Assembly: GCF_039521565.1 (NCBI RefSeq)
Contig: NZ_BAAACP010000024.1
Location: 1-24,927 of the forward strand
DNA length: 24,927 nucleotides
DNA from: Paraclostridium tenue
GTDB taxonomy: Bacteria; Bacillota; Clostridia; Peptostreptococcales; Peptostreptococcaceae
Reading direction: 5' to 3'
This document shows positions 8,210-17,158 of this stretch, one piece after another; the stretch's first letter is position 1; each line of letters opens with the position of its first letter. Below the pieces are notes generated by a model. It was not told the DNA's origin, made no database searches, and saw only the letters and a list, made by a program, of their open reading frames with translations. Both the position numbers and the translations under genes were made by a program.

Positions 8210-9004
8210 TTAATTTCCTCCTACATTTACTAATTCAACACAATTAAGTGCGTGTCTAACAAATTTATCTTGAATACATTCATTTTCTCCTAAACCTTTT
8301 AAATGTACTTTAGTTTTGAATCCTTCTTTATTTAATATTGATTTCCATGAATCTTCTTCATCACCAGCCATATCATTTATAGCATGATCTCCTGCAACTA
8401 ACATAAATGGCATTAATCTAACCTTTGATATTTTATCTTTTCTAAGATTTACTATTACTTCTTCTATCTCAGGGTACCCTTCTACCGTTCCAACATAAGC
8501 TTTAACATTTTCTTGCTTTAACATATAATCTAATGCTGGGTAAGCACTATGAGCCTCATGCTCAGTTCCATGTCCCATAAATACTACCGCTTCATCTTCT
8601 TCTAGTTCTGGTACTTGCGATTTTAAGGCTTCTATAGTTTCCTTATAATCTTCTATCTGAGTAAGAAGTGGTCTTCCAAGTACTATCTTGTTAAACTTAT
8701 CTTCATACTGACTTATTTGTTCTTTTAATTTTGTATATTCTTCCCCACAAATTATATGTAGTGTTTGAACTATAACTTCGTCATATCCTTCTTTATGTAA
8801 TCTATCTAAAGCTTCTATAGGATTTTCAATATATATGTTATCTCTATTTTTTAATTTTCTTATTATCATATTAGATGTGAAAGCTCTAAAAAAATCATAT
8901 CCTTCAAAAGCTTTCTTTATCTTCTTTTCACATGCTTCTATAGTCTTTTCTCTTGTTTCTTTGTAGCTTGTTCCAAAGCTAACAACTAAAATAGCTTTTT
9001 TCAT
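8210..9004 (-). CDS. cbiK: Sirohydrochlorin cobaltochelatase
   Basis: Inserts Co2+ into sirohydrochlorin, the step that defines the anaerobic early-cobalt route. At 264 residues it matches the Salmonella enzyme in size. H145 (in MGHGTEHEAHSAYPAL), E175 (in GTVEGYPE) and H207 (in VAGDHAINDMAGDEEDSW) fall at the positions I recall as metal-site residues of Salmonella CbiK. The N-terminus AILVVSFGTSYKETREKTI is also typical. There is no signal peptide, so this is a cytoplasmic enzyme unlike the periplasmic sulfate-reducer forms. The start is preceded by GGAGGA in the last codons of cbiJ, with a 2-nt gap. CbiX-type chelatases are shorter and lack this two-lobed layout. The required sirohydrochlorin would come from the dehydrogenase at 308-886. 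Confidence 0.95.
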   Translation of the reverse strand: MKKAILVVSFGTSYKETREKTIEACEKKIKKAFEGYDFFRAFTSNMIIRKLKNRDNIYIENPIEALDRLHKEGYDEVIVQTLHIICGEEYTKLKEQISQYEDKFNKIVLGRPLLTQIEDYKETIEALKSQVPELEEDEAVVFMGHGTEHEAHSAYPALDYMLKQENVKAYVGTVEGYPEIEEVIVNLRKDKISKVRLMPFMLVAGDHAINDMAGDEEDSWKSILNKEGFKTKVHLKGLGENECIQDKFVRHALNCVELVNVGGN

Positions 9005-9006
9005 AC

Positions 9007-9762
9007 TTAATCCTCCACCACTAACTCTTTTATATTATCTATATAATTAACTACATTAGGATAGTTTAATTTTTCTCTTGTTATTACAATCACTGGTATA
9101 TCTAAATTTTTGGCAGCATTTACTTTTTCTAAGAAACCCCCTTCTATACCACTTTCTTTTGTTATAACTAAATCTATATTATAATGCTTATATGTTTCTT
9201 CATTTATAGCTTCATTAAAGGGTCCCTTCATAGCTATAATATTATCTGCATTCAATCCAGCATCTTCACACATTTTAATAACTTCACTTGTTGGTAATAC
9301 CCTTGCTACTATCTTTTTATTTTTAAGGTTATCTGCATATTCTTTTATGGTTTTGCTTCCAGTTCCTAAAAATATATTTTGACCTATTTCATTAGCTTTT
9401 TTATAAGCTTCTTCTGTGTTTTTGACTTTTATCACCTTATCATATTCTAATTCTTCTAAAAGTGATTTTCTTTCGTATCTTATATAATTAATATTTAATA
9501 TATCCGTAACTTCGATAGCATTTTTTGACACTTCTACCGCATATGGATGAGTTGAATCTATAACTAAATCAATTTTATTTTCTTTCATAAAATTAGTCAT
9601 ATATTCGATATCCATTCTTTTAATTATCACATTTTTAGCTACTCTATTAGCTAAGTCAGCTCCATATTGTGTAGTTACAGAAACTATATATTCTTTATTC
9701 ATTTCATTTAATAAGCTGCATATACGAGTGCTGTCTGATGTTCCGCCTAAAACTAAAATCAT
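9007..9762 (-). CDS. cbiJ: Cobalt-precorrin-6A reductase
   Basis: Reduces cobalt-precorrin-6A to cobalt-precorrin-6B with a nicotinamide cofactor. The 251-residue protein starts ILVLGGTSDSTRIC, a CobK/CbiJ nucleotide-binding loop. It has VSVTTQYGADL (about 27-37), the family motif DSTHPYAVEVSKNA (about 69-82), ARVLPTSEV and the late VITKESGIEGGF segment. The ATG overlaps the cbiH stop by 4 nt (ATGA), so translation is probably coupled. The gene directly follows cbiH and precedes cbiK. Confidence 0.94.
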   Translation of the reverse strand: MILVLGGTSDSTRICSLLNEMNKEYIVSVTTQYGADLANRVAKNVIIKRMDIEYMTNFMKENKIDLVIDSTHPYAVEVSKNAIEVTDILNINYIRYERKSLLEELEYDKVIKVKNTEEAYKKANEIGQNIFLGTGSKTIKEYADNLKNKKIVARVLPTSEVIKMCEDAGLNADNIIAMKGPFNEAINEETYKHYNIDLVITKESGIEGGFLEKVNAAKNLDIPVIVITREKLNYPNVVNYIDNIKELVVED

Positions 9763-10484
9763 ATATTGTAACCTCTTGGAGTTATCATTAAATCATCATG
9801 TATAAAAGTAGATTTATTCCCTATAACTACCATTGTAGTCATATCCACTCTTTCAAAATCCATAGTGTCAAATGTACATATAAACTTTTCTTCTTTTTCT
9901 CTACCTACATCCTTTACTATTCCAACTGGAGTTTTACCATCTTTAAACTCACTCATTATTTTAAATGCTTTACTTAAATGCTCGCTTCTACCTTTACTTC
10001 TTGGATTATATAAACAAATTACGAAATCAGCTTCTGCTGCTAATCTTAATCTTTTTTCTATTACTTCCCAAGGAGTTAATAAATCACTTAAGCTTATATG
10101 ACAAAAATCATGCATTATAGGTGCTCCAAGTATTGCAGCTGCTCCTATACTTGCAGTAACCCCAGGAATAACTTTTACTTTTATGTCTTGTTTTTCTTTT
10201 GATACTAGCTCTAATATTAATCCTGCCATACCATAAATTCCAGCATCTCCACTGCTTATAACTGCAACCTTTTTACCTTGTTTAGCAATTTCTACTGCTT
10301 GTTTGCATCTATCTATTTCTTGTCTCATTCCATTTTGTAATACTTCTTTATCTTTAATAAATTCAGTTATTAAATTTATATAAGTTTTATATCCTACTAT
10401 TACTTCACTATCTTTCATTGCTTCTATAGCTTCTATAGTCATCATTTCTTTACTTCCAGGGCCTATCCCTATTACATAAATCAT
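9759..10484 (-). CDS. cbiH: Cobalt-precorrin-3B C17-methyltransferase
   Basis: Methylates C17 and promotes ring contraction of the corrin precursor. The 241-residue protein begins IYVIGIGPGSKEMMTIEA, followed by VISSGDAGIYGMAGLILE (about 75-92), the most diagnostic block for CbiH/CobJ, then VIPGVTASIGAAAILGAP (about 105-122) and CLYNPRSKGR (about 157-166). There is no C-terminal extension of the kind seen in long ferredoxin-like CbiH forms. Its ATG overlaps the cbiG stop by 4 nt, and its own stop overlaps cbiJ by 4 nt, so three genes are chained by overlaps. Confidence 0.95.
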   Translation of the reverse strand: MIYVIGIGPGSKEMMTIEAIEAMKDSEVIVGYKTYINLITEFIKDKEVLQNGMRQEIDRCKQAVEIAKQGKKVAVISSGDAGIYGMAGLILELVSKEKQDIKVKVIPGVTASIGAAAILGAPIMHDFCHISLSDLLTPWEVIEKRLRLAAEADFVICLYNPRSKGRSEHLSKAFKIMSEFKDGKTPVGIVKDVGREKEEKFICTFDTMDFERVDMTTMVVIGNKSTFIHDDLMITPRGYNI

Positions 10485-11542
10485 ATATCTATTCTCCCTA
10501 TCGAAAAAGTTATTCCCTTATACTTATGTTTTGTTACTATAAGGTTTTTATCACTGAGTATATAAGCTACAGGCTCTGCTACACAGTAAACTCCTATACT
10601 CTTTTTTACAAATTCAGACTTTTCAAATTTGTATTCTATTTTTTTTATTTCTTCTATACTAATAGTTTCAAATGGAATTTTTAAAATTTCTGATAATTTT
10701 ATAATTCCTTGTTCATCTTTTTTTACTTCAACACTTCCTATTTTACGTATAGCTTTTTTATCTATATTGTATTTTTTCAAGATATCTTCTAATGCATTAT
10801 TAATATTCTCGTAAGGTGTATTTCTTCTACATCCCATCCCTATTACAATATCCTTTGGAACTACTTTTATAAATCTTGAATCTTCTATATTTATATTATC
10901 TTTATTAGTTATATAAATAATTTTATCTAAATCATTTAGACTATGGAATTCATCAATATTTTTAATGGTTATAAAACCTCTAGTATCAACTTTATAATTA
11001 CCGTCTATATATAATCCTACTTTTCCTTTATTAACTAATAAATAATTAACATCTTTTACATTTTCTCTAAAATTATCTATATGTGCATTTAAATTTTTAG
11101 CTATTATATCTAGTGAACTTTTACCATTAACATCTGTAGCTGTAGTTATTACAGGATTAGCACCTATAAGACTACTTATATATGTTGTCATTTCATTCGC
11201 TCCACCCATATGTCCACTTAGTAAGCTTATTACATTTTTTCCTTTTTCATCTATTACTAAAATGGCTGGGTCTTCAAATTTACTTTTTATATGACTTGCT
11301 ATAGATCTTACTACTATTCCAGTTGCCATTATAAATATTAAAATCTCATATTCTTTAAATAGTTTAGCTGTAAACTCCGATAATCTTCCTTCAATAATCT
11401 TATAGATTTCTTTATTGGTTTTATTAAATAATTTGTCAGTAATATAAATATCACCTTCACCTAATATTTTTTTTATATTAATTGCTAAATCTTTACCATT
11501 TTGTGTTACTGCTATAAAAGCAATTTTATTTTCTGTACTCAT
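10481..11542 (-). CDS. cbiG: Cobalt-precorrin-5A hydrolase (ring delta-lactone opening)
   Basis: Opens the delta-lactone of cobalt-precorrin-5A and releases the two-carbon fragment as acetaldehyde, a step unique to the anaerobic route. The first two thirds hold the CbiG N-terminal and central domains (IFIMATGIVVRSIASHI, LSGHMGGANEMTTYI). The C-terminal domain starts at GMGCRRNTPYENI, shared with CobE. I chose the ATG at 11542 (353 residues) over the in-frame ATG at 11560: it has AAGGA about 8 nt upstream, and the conserved sequence begins soon after. With this start the gene overlaps cbiF by 17 nt and ends in a 4-nt overlap with cbiH. Confidence 0.93.
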   Translation of the reverse strand: MSTENKIAFIAVTQNGKDLAINIKKILGEGDIYITDKLFNKTNKEIYKIIEGRLSEFTAKLFKEYEILIFIMATGIVVRSIASHIKSKFEDPAILVIDEKGKNVISLLSGHMGGANEMTTYISSLIGANPVITTATDVNGKSSLDIIAKNLNAHIDNFRENVKDVNYLLVNKGKVGLYIDGNYKVDTRGFITIKNIDEFHSLNDLDKIIYITNKDNINIEDSRFIKVVPKDIVIGMGCRRNTPYENINNALEDILKKYNIDKKAIRKIGSVEVKKDEQGIIKLSEILKIPFETISIEEIKKIEYKFEKSEFVKKSIGVYCVAEPVAYILSDKNLIVTKHKYKGITFSIGRIDI

Positions 11543-12278
11543 GTTTGAAGTCCTTATCATATAACTTTGAATTTTTATACTCTTCGCCTAAGAATCTTCC
11601 TACTAAAATTAAAGCAGTCTTATTTATTTTATTTTCTTTTACTTTTTCAGCTATATCTTCTAAAGTACCTTTTACTATTTTTTCCTCTGGCCAAGTAGCT
11701 TTATATACTACCGCTATAGGAGTATTCATTGGATAGCCACCTTCGTGTAATCTTTTTACTACTTTCTCTATATCGTGAATCGACAAGAATATAGCCATAG
11801 ATGTTTGGTGCTTAGCAAAAGATTCAATACTTTCTTTTTCAGGCACTGGAGTTCTTCCTTCCATTCTAGTTATCACAACACTTTGAGATATTTCAGGAAC
11901 AGTATATTCAACTCCTAATGCTGATGCTGCTCCTAAGAATGAACTTACTCCAGGAGTACAATCATAATCTATACCTAATTTTACTAGTTCTTCTACTTGT
12001 TCTCTTATAGACCCATATATAGAGAAATCTCCAGTTTGAAGCCTTACTACTTGCTTATTACTTTTTATTCCTTTTTCCATAACATCTATTATCTGATTAA
12101 GGTCCATAGATGCACTATCGTGTATTTCGCAACCATCTTTACAATAATCTAGTAAAGCTGGATTTACTAATGAACCTGCATAGATAACTACATCAGCTTC
12201 ACTTAATAATTTATATCCTTTTAATGTTATTAAATCTTTATCTCCTGGTCCTGCCCCTACAAAATGTACCTTATTCAT
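11526..12278 (-). CDS. cbiF: Cobalt-precorrin-4 C11-methyltransferase
   Basis: Methylates C11 to give cobalt-precorrin-5A, the CbiG substrate. The 250-residue protein opens with VHFVGAGPGDKDLITLKG and ADVVIYAGSLVNPALLDYC (about 28-46), the classic CbiF/CobM pair. It continues with RLQTGDFSIYGSIREQ (about 78-93), CTPGVSSFLGAASALG and RTPVPEKESI (about 142-151). These blocks distinguish it from CobA-type methylases. The start lies 8 nt inside the end of cbiT with GGGAG upstream, and the end overlaps cbiG by 17 nt. Confidence 0.96.
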   Translation of the reverse strand: MNKVHFVGAGPGDKDLITLKGYKLLSEADVVIYAGSLVNPALLDYCKDGCEIHDSASMDLNQIIDVMEKGIKSNKQVVRLQTGDFSIYGSIREQVEELVKLGIDYDCTPGVSSFLGAASALGVEYTVPEISQSVVITRMEGRTPVPEKESIESFAKHQTSMAIFLSIHDIEKVVKRLHEGGYPMNTPIAVVYKATWPEEKIVKGTLEDIAEKVKENKINKTALILVGRFLGEEYKNSKLYDKDFKHEYRK

Positions 12279-12840
12279 AATCTTTCTCTCCCTTTTTACA
12301 AGATATTATATATATTGGATTTAAAGGTTTGAAGTACTCACCTTTACCTAATTTCTCTAACTTAGCTACATTTAACATTGTAGCTTCTATGTTTTTAAAT
12401 CCTAATTCTTTTAATAAGTTCAAAGTTTTATAAAAAGTATCTATTATTATAAAATTTGCAACTAAAGTTCCATTTTCATTTAAATTCATTTTAGACCATT
12501 CCAATATTTCCTTTAGATTTGGTCCACTCCCTCCAATAAATATAGAATCTACTTTTTTTCCTATATCTAATGGTGCGTATCCTTTAAGAACTTTAACATT
12601 ATCTAAATTAAACTTTTTTATATTTTTATTTATTAAATCAATTGCTTTATCCTTGCATTCTATAGATATTACTTCAATATCAGGGTAATTATATGCCACT
12701 TCGACACTAACACTACCTGTACCTGCCCCAATATCTAAAAATGTTTTTTTATCTTTTAGATTAAGTTTATTTATAGATATAGCCCTAACTTCTTCCTTAG
12801 TTATAGGGACATCGCCTGTTATAAACTCACTATTTTTCAT
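12271..12840 (-). CDS. cbiT: Cobalt-precorrin-6B C15-methyltransferase (decarboxylating)
   Basis: Carries out decarboxylation at C12 and methylation at C15, working with CbiE. Unlike the other methylases here it has a class I Rossmann SAM fold: FLDIGAGTGSVSVEVAYN (about 34-51) is the SAM loop and FIGGSGPNLKEIL lies near 108-120. The N-terminal GDVPITKEEVRAISINKL is the CbiT signature. Length is 189 residues. CbiE and CbiT are separate proteins here, not fused as in aerobic CobL. The gene overlaps cbiE by 11 nt and cbiF by 8 nt. Confidence 0.95.
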   Translation of the reverse strand: MKNSEFITGDVPITKEEVRAISINKLNLKDKKTFLDIGAGTGSVSVEVAYNYPDIEVISIECKDKAIDLINKNIKKFNLDNVKVLKGYAPLDIGKKVDSIFIGGSGPNLKEILEWSKMNLNENGTLVANFIIIDTFYKTLNLLKELGFKNIEATMLNVAKLEKLGKGEYFKPLNPIYIISCKKGEKDYE

Positions 12841-13438
12841 CTAATATCACCACAACATTCATATCAAATTTTTCTATTTCTATAATCTCACTTGGCTTTG
12901 CTATAGTAATTTTTTCATTATCATAAGATAAATTTTCTCCAACTATCATAACTTTATCTAAGTTCCTTTTTAGTATTTCTTTTGCAATCTCTTTTGGTCC
13001 AATTTTGTTATCTGTTACCATACAAACTTTTTTATGGTTAAGTATATAGTCAAAATCTGGAGATTTTCCATGACTACTTGTGATATACAAATCATTCATA
13101 TCAACACATATTTTCGAGAATATGTACTGCATTGAACTTATTCCTGAAACTATATTTAAGTCACTCTTATCAAAATTATTTGATAAATACTTACCTATTC
13201 CATATATAGATGGATCTCCTGAAGCTATAACTGAGATATTTTTTTCTTTATTATTTTTTATGTATTCTACTATTTCTTTTAAATTGGTATTTAGTTCAAT
13301 TTTTTTCCCTTTAAAATTGGTTATGGTCTCTAAATTTCTTCTTCCGCCGATTATTACATCCGAGTTATATATTAACTTTTCACCTAATTTTGTGCAGTAT
13401 CCTATGTTACCTGGACCCAGTCCTATAATATTAATCAT
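12830..13438 (-). CDS. cbiE: Cobalt-precorrin-7 C5-methyltransferase
   Basis: A 202-residue tetrapyrrole methylase that adds the C5 methyl group. It begins INIIGLGPGNIGYCTKLG, followed by DVIIGGRRNL (about 27-36), VIASGDPSIYGIGKYL (about 70-85), VSGISSMQYIF (about 97-107) and a CbiE-like HGKSPD stretch. It is shorter than CbiH or CbiF, as usual for the family. The ATG overlaps the end of cbiD by 8 nt and uses AAAGGAGA about 9 nt upstream, inside cbiD. Its position immediately before cbiT is the usual arrangement when the two are not fused. Confidence 0.94.
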   Translation of the reverse strand: MINIIGLGPGNIGYCTKLGEKLIYNSDVIIGGRRNLETITNFKGKKIELNTNLKEIVEYIKNNKEKNISVIASGDPSIYGIGKYLSNNFDKSDLNIVSGISSMQYIFSKICVDMNDLYITSSHGKSPDFDYILNHKKVCMVTDNKIGPKEIAKEILKRNLDKVMIVGENLSYDNEKITIAKPSEIIEIEKFDMNVVVILDEK

Positions 13439-14558
13439 AAAATATCTCCTTTAAATCACTAGCTTTTTCTGATTGTCCAAGTAATTCTTTTTCCATTGAA
13501 AATATCATTACTTCAACATTTATTTCTTCATCATTAAGGTATATATCTATTCTTTCTCTACATTTATTTGAAAGTATATTATATATTTCTTTGTATCCTT
13601 CATATTCTTTAGAATTAATAATTTCAATAAATTCTTCAGTTGTTAAACATTCATTTACTTTTTTAATAAGTTCGAAAGGTGCATTCATAAGAGCTAAATT
13701 TGCCAATAATATTTCATTTCTAGCATCTGCTACTTTACTATGAGTATTAAATATCCCACCTGCTATCTTTACATATTTTCCAAGATGCCCAGCCATAAGT
13801 ATTTTTTTAAACCCAATTCTTTGAGCTTCTTTTAGCATATAACCTATAAAATTACTAGTTCTAACTATATACTTCATATCAATTCCTAGTGTTTCTTTTA
13901 TAAACATTTCTCCATGATTTCCTGGAACTAAAATTATCTTGTCCATTCCTTGAGCTTTTTTCATTTCAAGTTCTATAGATAAAGATTTTTTCCATCCTTC
14001 ATCACTCATTGGTTCTACTATTCCTGTAGTCCCAATTATAGATATCCCCCCTACTATTCCAAGACGTGGATTAAAAGTTTTCTTAGCTATAAGTTCTCCT
14101 TCAGGAGCAAATATAGTTATTTTTACTCCTTTACCTTCTCCTATAACTTTTCTAACTTCATTATTTATCATATTTCTTGGAGTTTTATTTATTGCAGATT
14201 CTCCAATTTCTATACCTAAACCTTTCTTAGTAACTCTACCTACTCCATTACCTCCAGTTATTATAATTTCTTTTGAATCAATAAATTCAGCTCTTGCATA
14301 TATATGCATATTATGAGTTGCATCTATATCATCTCCACCATCTTTTCGTATAGAACACTCTACATAATTATCTTGTATGTTTATGTTTTCTACTTTTAAA
14401 TTAAGAGGTATTCCTTTAGGAGTATCTATATTTATGATTTCTATCGGAAATTTCGTAAGTAGCATATGAGATGCTGCTTTAGATGCTGCTGTAGCACAAG
14501 AACCTGTAGTATATCCTCTTTTATATTTCTTACCATCTATATAAACATATTCTTCCAT
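13431..14558 (-). CDS. cbiD: Cobalt-precorrin-5B C1-methyltransferase
   Basis: Methylates C1 using SAM. CbiD has its own fold unrelated to the other corrin methylases and occurs only in the anaerobic pathway. The diagnostic N-terminal block RGYTTGSCATAASKAA lies at about 14-29. Further family blocks are DGGDDIDATHN (about 73-83), GVGRVTKKGLGI (about 100-131 region), EPMSDEGWKKSL and LVPGNHGEMF. The C-terminal AGHLGKYVKIAGGIFNTHS is also conserved. Length is 375 residues. The start at 14558 has AAGGTGAT upstream and lies 9 nt after cbiC. Confidence 0.96.
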   Translation of the reverse strand: MEEYVYIDGKKYKRGYTTGSCATAASKAASHMLLTKFPIEIINIDTPKGIPLNLKVENINIQDNYVECSIRKDGGDDIDATHNMHIYARAEFIDSKEIIITGGNGVGRVTKKGLGIEIGESAINKTPRNMINNEVRKVIGEGKGVKITIFAPEGELIAKKTFNPRLGIVGGISIIGTTGIVEPMSDEGWKKSLSIELEMKKAQGMDKIILVPGNHGEMFIKETLGIDMKYIVRTSNFIGYMLKEAQRIGFKKILMAGHLGKYVKIAGGIFNTHSKVADARNEILLANLALMNAPFELIKKVNECLTTEEFIEIINSKEYEGYKEIYNILSNKCRERIDIYLNDEEINVEVMIFSMEKELLGQSEKASDLKEIFYD

Positions 14559-14567
14559 GATATCACC

Positions 14568-15200
14568 TTACATCGCATATAATATTGCATTTATTATAGC
14601 TGCTGCTAAATTACTTCCACCTTTTCTACCTTTTGATATTATGAAAGGAATATCTGTTTTTTCTAACGCTTCCTTTGATTCTTCTGCTCCTACAAATCCA
14701 ACTGGCACACCAACTACTGCTTCTACTTCTAATTGTTTTGTATTATGCATCTCTATAACTTTATATAAAGCTGTTGGAGCATTTCCAAGTACAAAAACTT
14801 TTTTCCCTTCTTCTTTTGATGCAACTTCTACTGCTGCCATAGATCTCGTTATTCCTTTTTCTTTTGCTAGTTTTGCTACTTCTTCATCGCTTACAAAACA
14901 TTTGTATTTGCATCCTAGAGCATCTAATTTTCTTTTATTTATACCACTTAATGCCATATTCGTATCTGTATAAATAGTAGCTTTATTTTTTAATGCATTT
15001 GATATTTTTTCTACCGCTATTTCAGATATTTTTAATATATCTAAATATTCAAAGTCTGCTGTTGTATGTATAGCTCTTTTTATAATTTTTTCTTCTAAAT
15101 CATTTTTAAATTTATAATCTGGTCTTATTTCATCAATTATTCCTTGTATTATTTCAAAACTTTTATTTTCTATCATCATAGGGTTTTTAATGTATCCCAT
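14568..15200 (-). CDS. cbiC: Cobalt-precorrin-8 methylmutase
   Basis: Moves a methyl group from C11 to C12 to form cobyrinic acid, the last step of ring construction. At 210 residues it is typical of CbiC/CobH. The active-site histidine is H45 in KRAIHTTADFEYLD. NAPTALYKVIE (about 129-139) and the glycine-rich block VVGVPVGFVGAEESKEAL (about 152-169) are diagnostic, as is ISKGRKGGSNLAAAIINA near the C-terminus. The start has TAGGAGTG about 9 nt upstream, 2 nt after the PduX-like gene. Confidence 0.96.
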   Translation of the reverse strand: MGYIKNPMMIENKSFEIIQGIIDEIRPDYKFKNDLEEKIIKRAIHTTADFEYLDILKISEIAVEKISNALKNKATIYTDTNMALSGINKRKLDALGCKYKCFVSDEEVAKLAKEKGITRSMAAVEVASKEEGKKVFVLGNAPTALYKVIEMHNTKQLEVEAVVGVPVGFVGAEESKEALEKTDIPFIISKGRKGGSNLAAAIINAILYAM

Positions 15201-15202
15201 GT

Positions 15203-16075
15203 TTAATCACTCCTAAGTCCCCCAGCTATTATATTTGCTGTGTATATTTTTTTATATTTTTTATTTATTTTTCTATCTATAAGCTTAGCTTTAATTATTT
15301 CTTCATTCATATCAGATTCTAAAAGTATTCCTACCACAGTTCCACTATGTGCAATGTTGACTCCGTAGGCTCCATACTCTTTCGATATATCCATTATTTC
15401 ATTTAAATACTTCTTTTTATGTATGTTTTCATTTGCAATACTACTTATATTACAAGCTTGTCCTATTAAATTTAAATCTTTCTTTTTTATACCTTCTTCT
15501 AGAAGCTTAAAAGCATATTCTATTATGTATTTATTTTGCTTTTTTAACTTATTATAATTTTCTTTTTTTCTTATGTATTTTGTACTTAGAGTTTCATTAG
15601 GTTCTAATATTAATACTTTCCCAGTATCTAAAATACCTAACTTTTTTATTACATTTGCATCTAAAGGATTAAAAATAGTATTTTCTTTAATATAAATAGA
15701 ATCTGTAGGCTCTATCTTTGTTGCAAGTCTAGATATTTCATATTCATCTAAATTTTTCCCTATAAGATTTAAAGTTGCTTTTATAGTAGCTCCTATATCA
15801 GCAGTTGAACTTGCCATCCCCTTACTTATAGGTATTTCACTATTTATATCTATAGATATATGTTTTAATTCTTTTTTAGGTAAATTAAAATATTTAAAAA
15901 CTTCCTCTATAGCCTTTCTAGCTTTTAAAGGACCTTTTTTTACATCCTCTATTCTTTCTTCTAAATTAACTATTGAGTATCTATCTATAGCATAAGATGA
16001 TAAATACTCTTTATCCTTTATAATTCCTTGAACAAATTCCCCACAAGAGGCTGGACATATTCCACGTGATTTCAT
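15203..16075 (-). CDS. L-threonine kinase, PduX-like (GHMP kinase family)
   Basis: A 290-residue GHMP kinase. Its best match by memory is PduX, which phosphorylates free L-threonine to L-threonine-3-phosphate for the aminopropanol arm of B12. Visible features are CPASCGEFVQGII (about 7-19) at the N-terminus, typical of PduX, and the GHMP ATP loop PISKGMASSTADIGA (about 82-96). A C-terminal AHSGTVVGILL (about 252-262) matches GHMP motif 3. Its product is the substrate of CobD, whose gene ends 1 nt upstream, which strongly supports the assignment over homoserine or mevalonate kinases. The start has TAGGAGAA upstream. Confidence 0.88.
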   Translation of the reverse strand: MKSRGICPASCGEFVQGIIKDKEYLSSYAIDRYSIVNLEERIEDVKKGPLKARKAIEEVFKYFNLPKKELKHISIDINSEIPISKGMASSTADIGATIKATLNLIGKNLDEYEISRLATKIEPTDSIYIKENTIFNPLDANVIKKLGILDTGKVLILEPNETLSTKYIRKKENYNKLKKQNKYIIEYAFKLLEEGIKKKDLNLIGQACNISSIANENIHKKKYLNEIMDISKEYGAYGVNIAHSGTVVGILLESDMNEEIIKAKLIDRKINKKYKKIYTANIIAGGLRSD

Positions 16076-16076
16076 T

Positions 16077-17147
16077 CTATTCTCCTAGAACTTTAGTTAA
16101 TTTGTTTATTAACTCTAAATTTTCTTCATGACTCTTTATAGCTACTCTTATATAATTTTCATCTAAATTTCTAAAGTTAGATGCATCTCTTATAAGAATA
16201 TTATCTTTTATAAATAATTCTTCTTTTAATTCTTTTGCAGTTTTATTTTTTAATTTAATTAATATAAAATTAGTATCTGTTTTATATGCTTTAATTTCTT
16301 TAATTTCATTTAAATTTTTAAGCATAAAATTTCTTTCTTTTATAAAATACTTTTTACTTTCCTTTATATATTCCTCTTCTTTAAATAGGTAATTTGAAAG
16401 TACATCTGCAAAAGTGTTTATAGACCATGGCTCTTTTATCTTATACATATTTTCCAATAACTTTTCATTGCTACAAACACCATATCCTAATCTTAGACCT
16501 GGCATACCAAAAAATTTAGTTACTGCTTTGATTATAAATATATTCGGGTTATTTTCTATATATTTTACTAAACTATATTTTTCTTCTTTTTCTACAAATT
16601 CCATAAAAGTCTCATCAATTATAAGTAGCTTATTATGTTTAGTTAAAACTTCTAATAATTCACTCAAATCATATACTCTACCTATTGGATTCGATGGATT
16701 GCATATAAATAAACTATCGAATTTATCTATATTTTCTTTTATATTATTTATATCTATTTCAAAATCTTTATCCTTATCTAGATATAAGTTTATTACATCT
16801 ACATTGTTTAGTAATGCGCCTCTTTCATATTCTGAAAATGTAGGATTTAATATAGCTAATCTTTTATTTATACTTTTCATTAAAAGATATATTATCTCTG
16901 TTGCTCCATTGCCTGGTATTATAAATGAACTTTTAACATTGAGATAATTAGCTATGTTTTTTCTTAAATTAGTATAGTTTATATCTGGATATTTAACACA
17001 TTCTCTTAATCCCTCTAATATATAATTTTCTAAATTATTTATTAAATATGGATTTATGTTAGAGCTAAAATCAATTATATTTTTTGAACTTTTATTGTAA
17101 TTTTTACACATAATTTCTACATTAGCTCCATGTCCAAGATCATTCAT
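16077..17147 (-). CDS. cobD: L-threonine-O-3-phosphate decarboxylase
   Basis: PLP enzyme that makes (R)-1-amino-2-propanol O-2-phosphate, the linker later attached by CbiB. It is a class II aminotransferase homologue of histidinol-phosphate aminotransferase; 356 residues. N-terminal GHGANVE and IDFSSNINPY (about 25-34), then IPGNGATEIIYLL (about 77-89), ICNPSNPIGRVYDL (about 148-161), DETFMEF (about 178-184) and the PLP lysine K211 in KAVTKFFGMPGLRLGYG support CobD. The start SSNINP and the gene context distinguish it from HisC. There is no metal-binding C-terminal extension. A ribosome site AAGGTG lies about 7 nt before the ATG at 17147. Confidence 0.92.
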   Translation of the reverse strand: MNDLGHGANVEIMCKNYNKSSKNIIDFSSNINPYLINNLENYILEGLRECVKYPDINYTNLRKNIANYLNVKSSFIIPGNGATEIIYLLMKSINKRLAILNPTFSEYERGALLNNVDVINLYLDKDKDFEIDINNIKENIDKFDSLFICNPSNPIGRVYDLSELLEVLTKHNKLLIIDETFMEFVEKEEKYSLVKYIENNPNIFIIKAVTKFFGMPGLRLGYGVCSNEKLLENMYKIKEPWSINTFADVLSNYLFKEEEYIKESKKYFIKERNFMLKNLNEIKEIKAYKTDTNFILIKLKNKTAKELKEELFIKDNILIRDASNFRNLDENYIRVAIKSHEENLELINKLTKVLGE

Positions 17148-17158
17148 TTTTTCACCTT

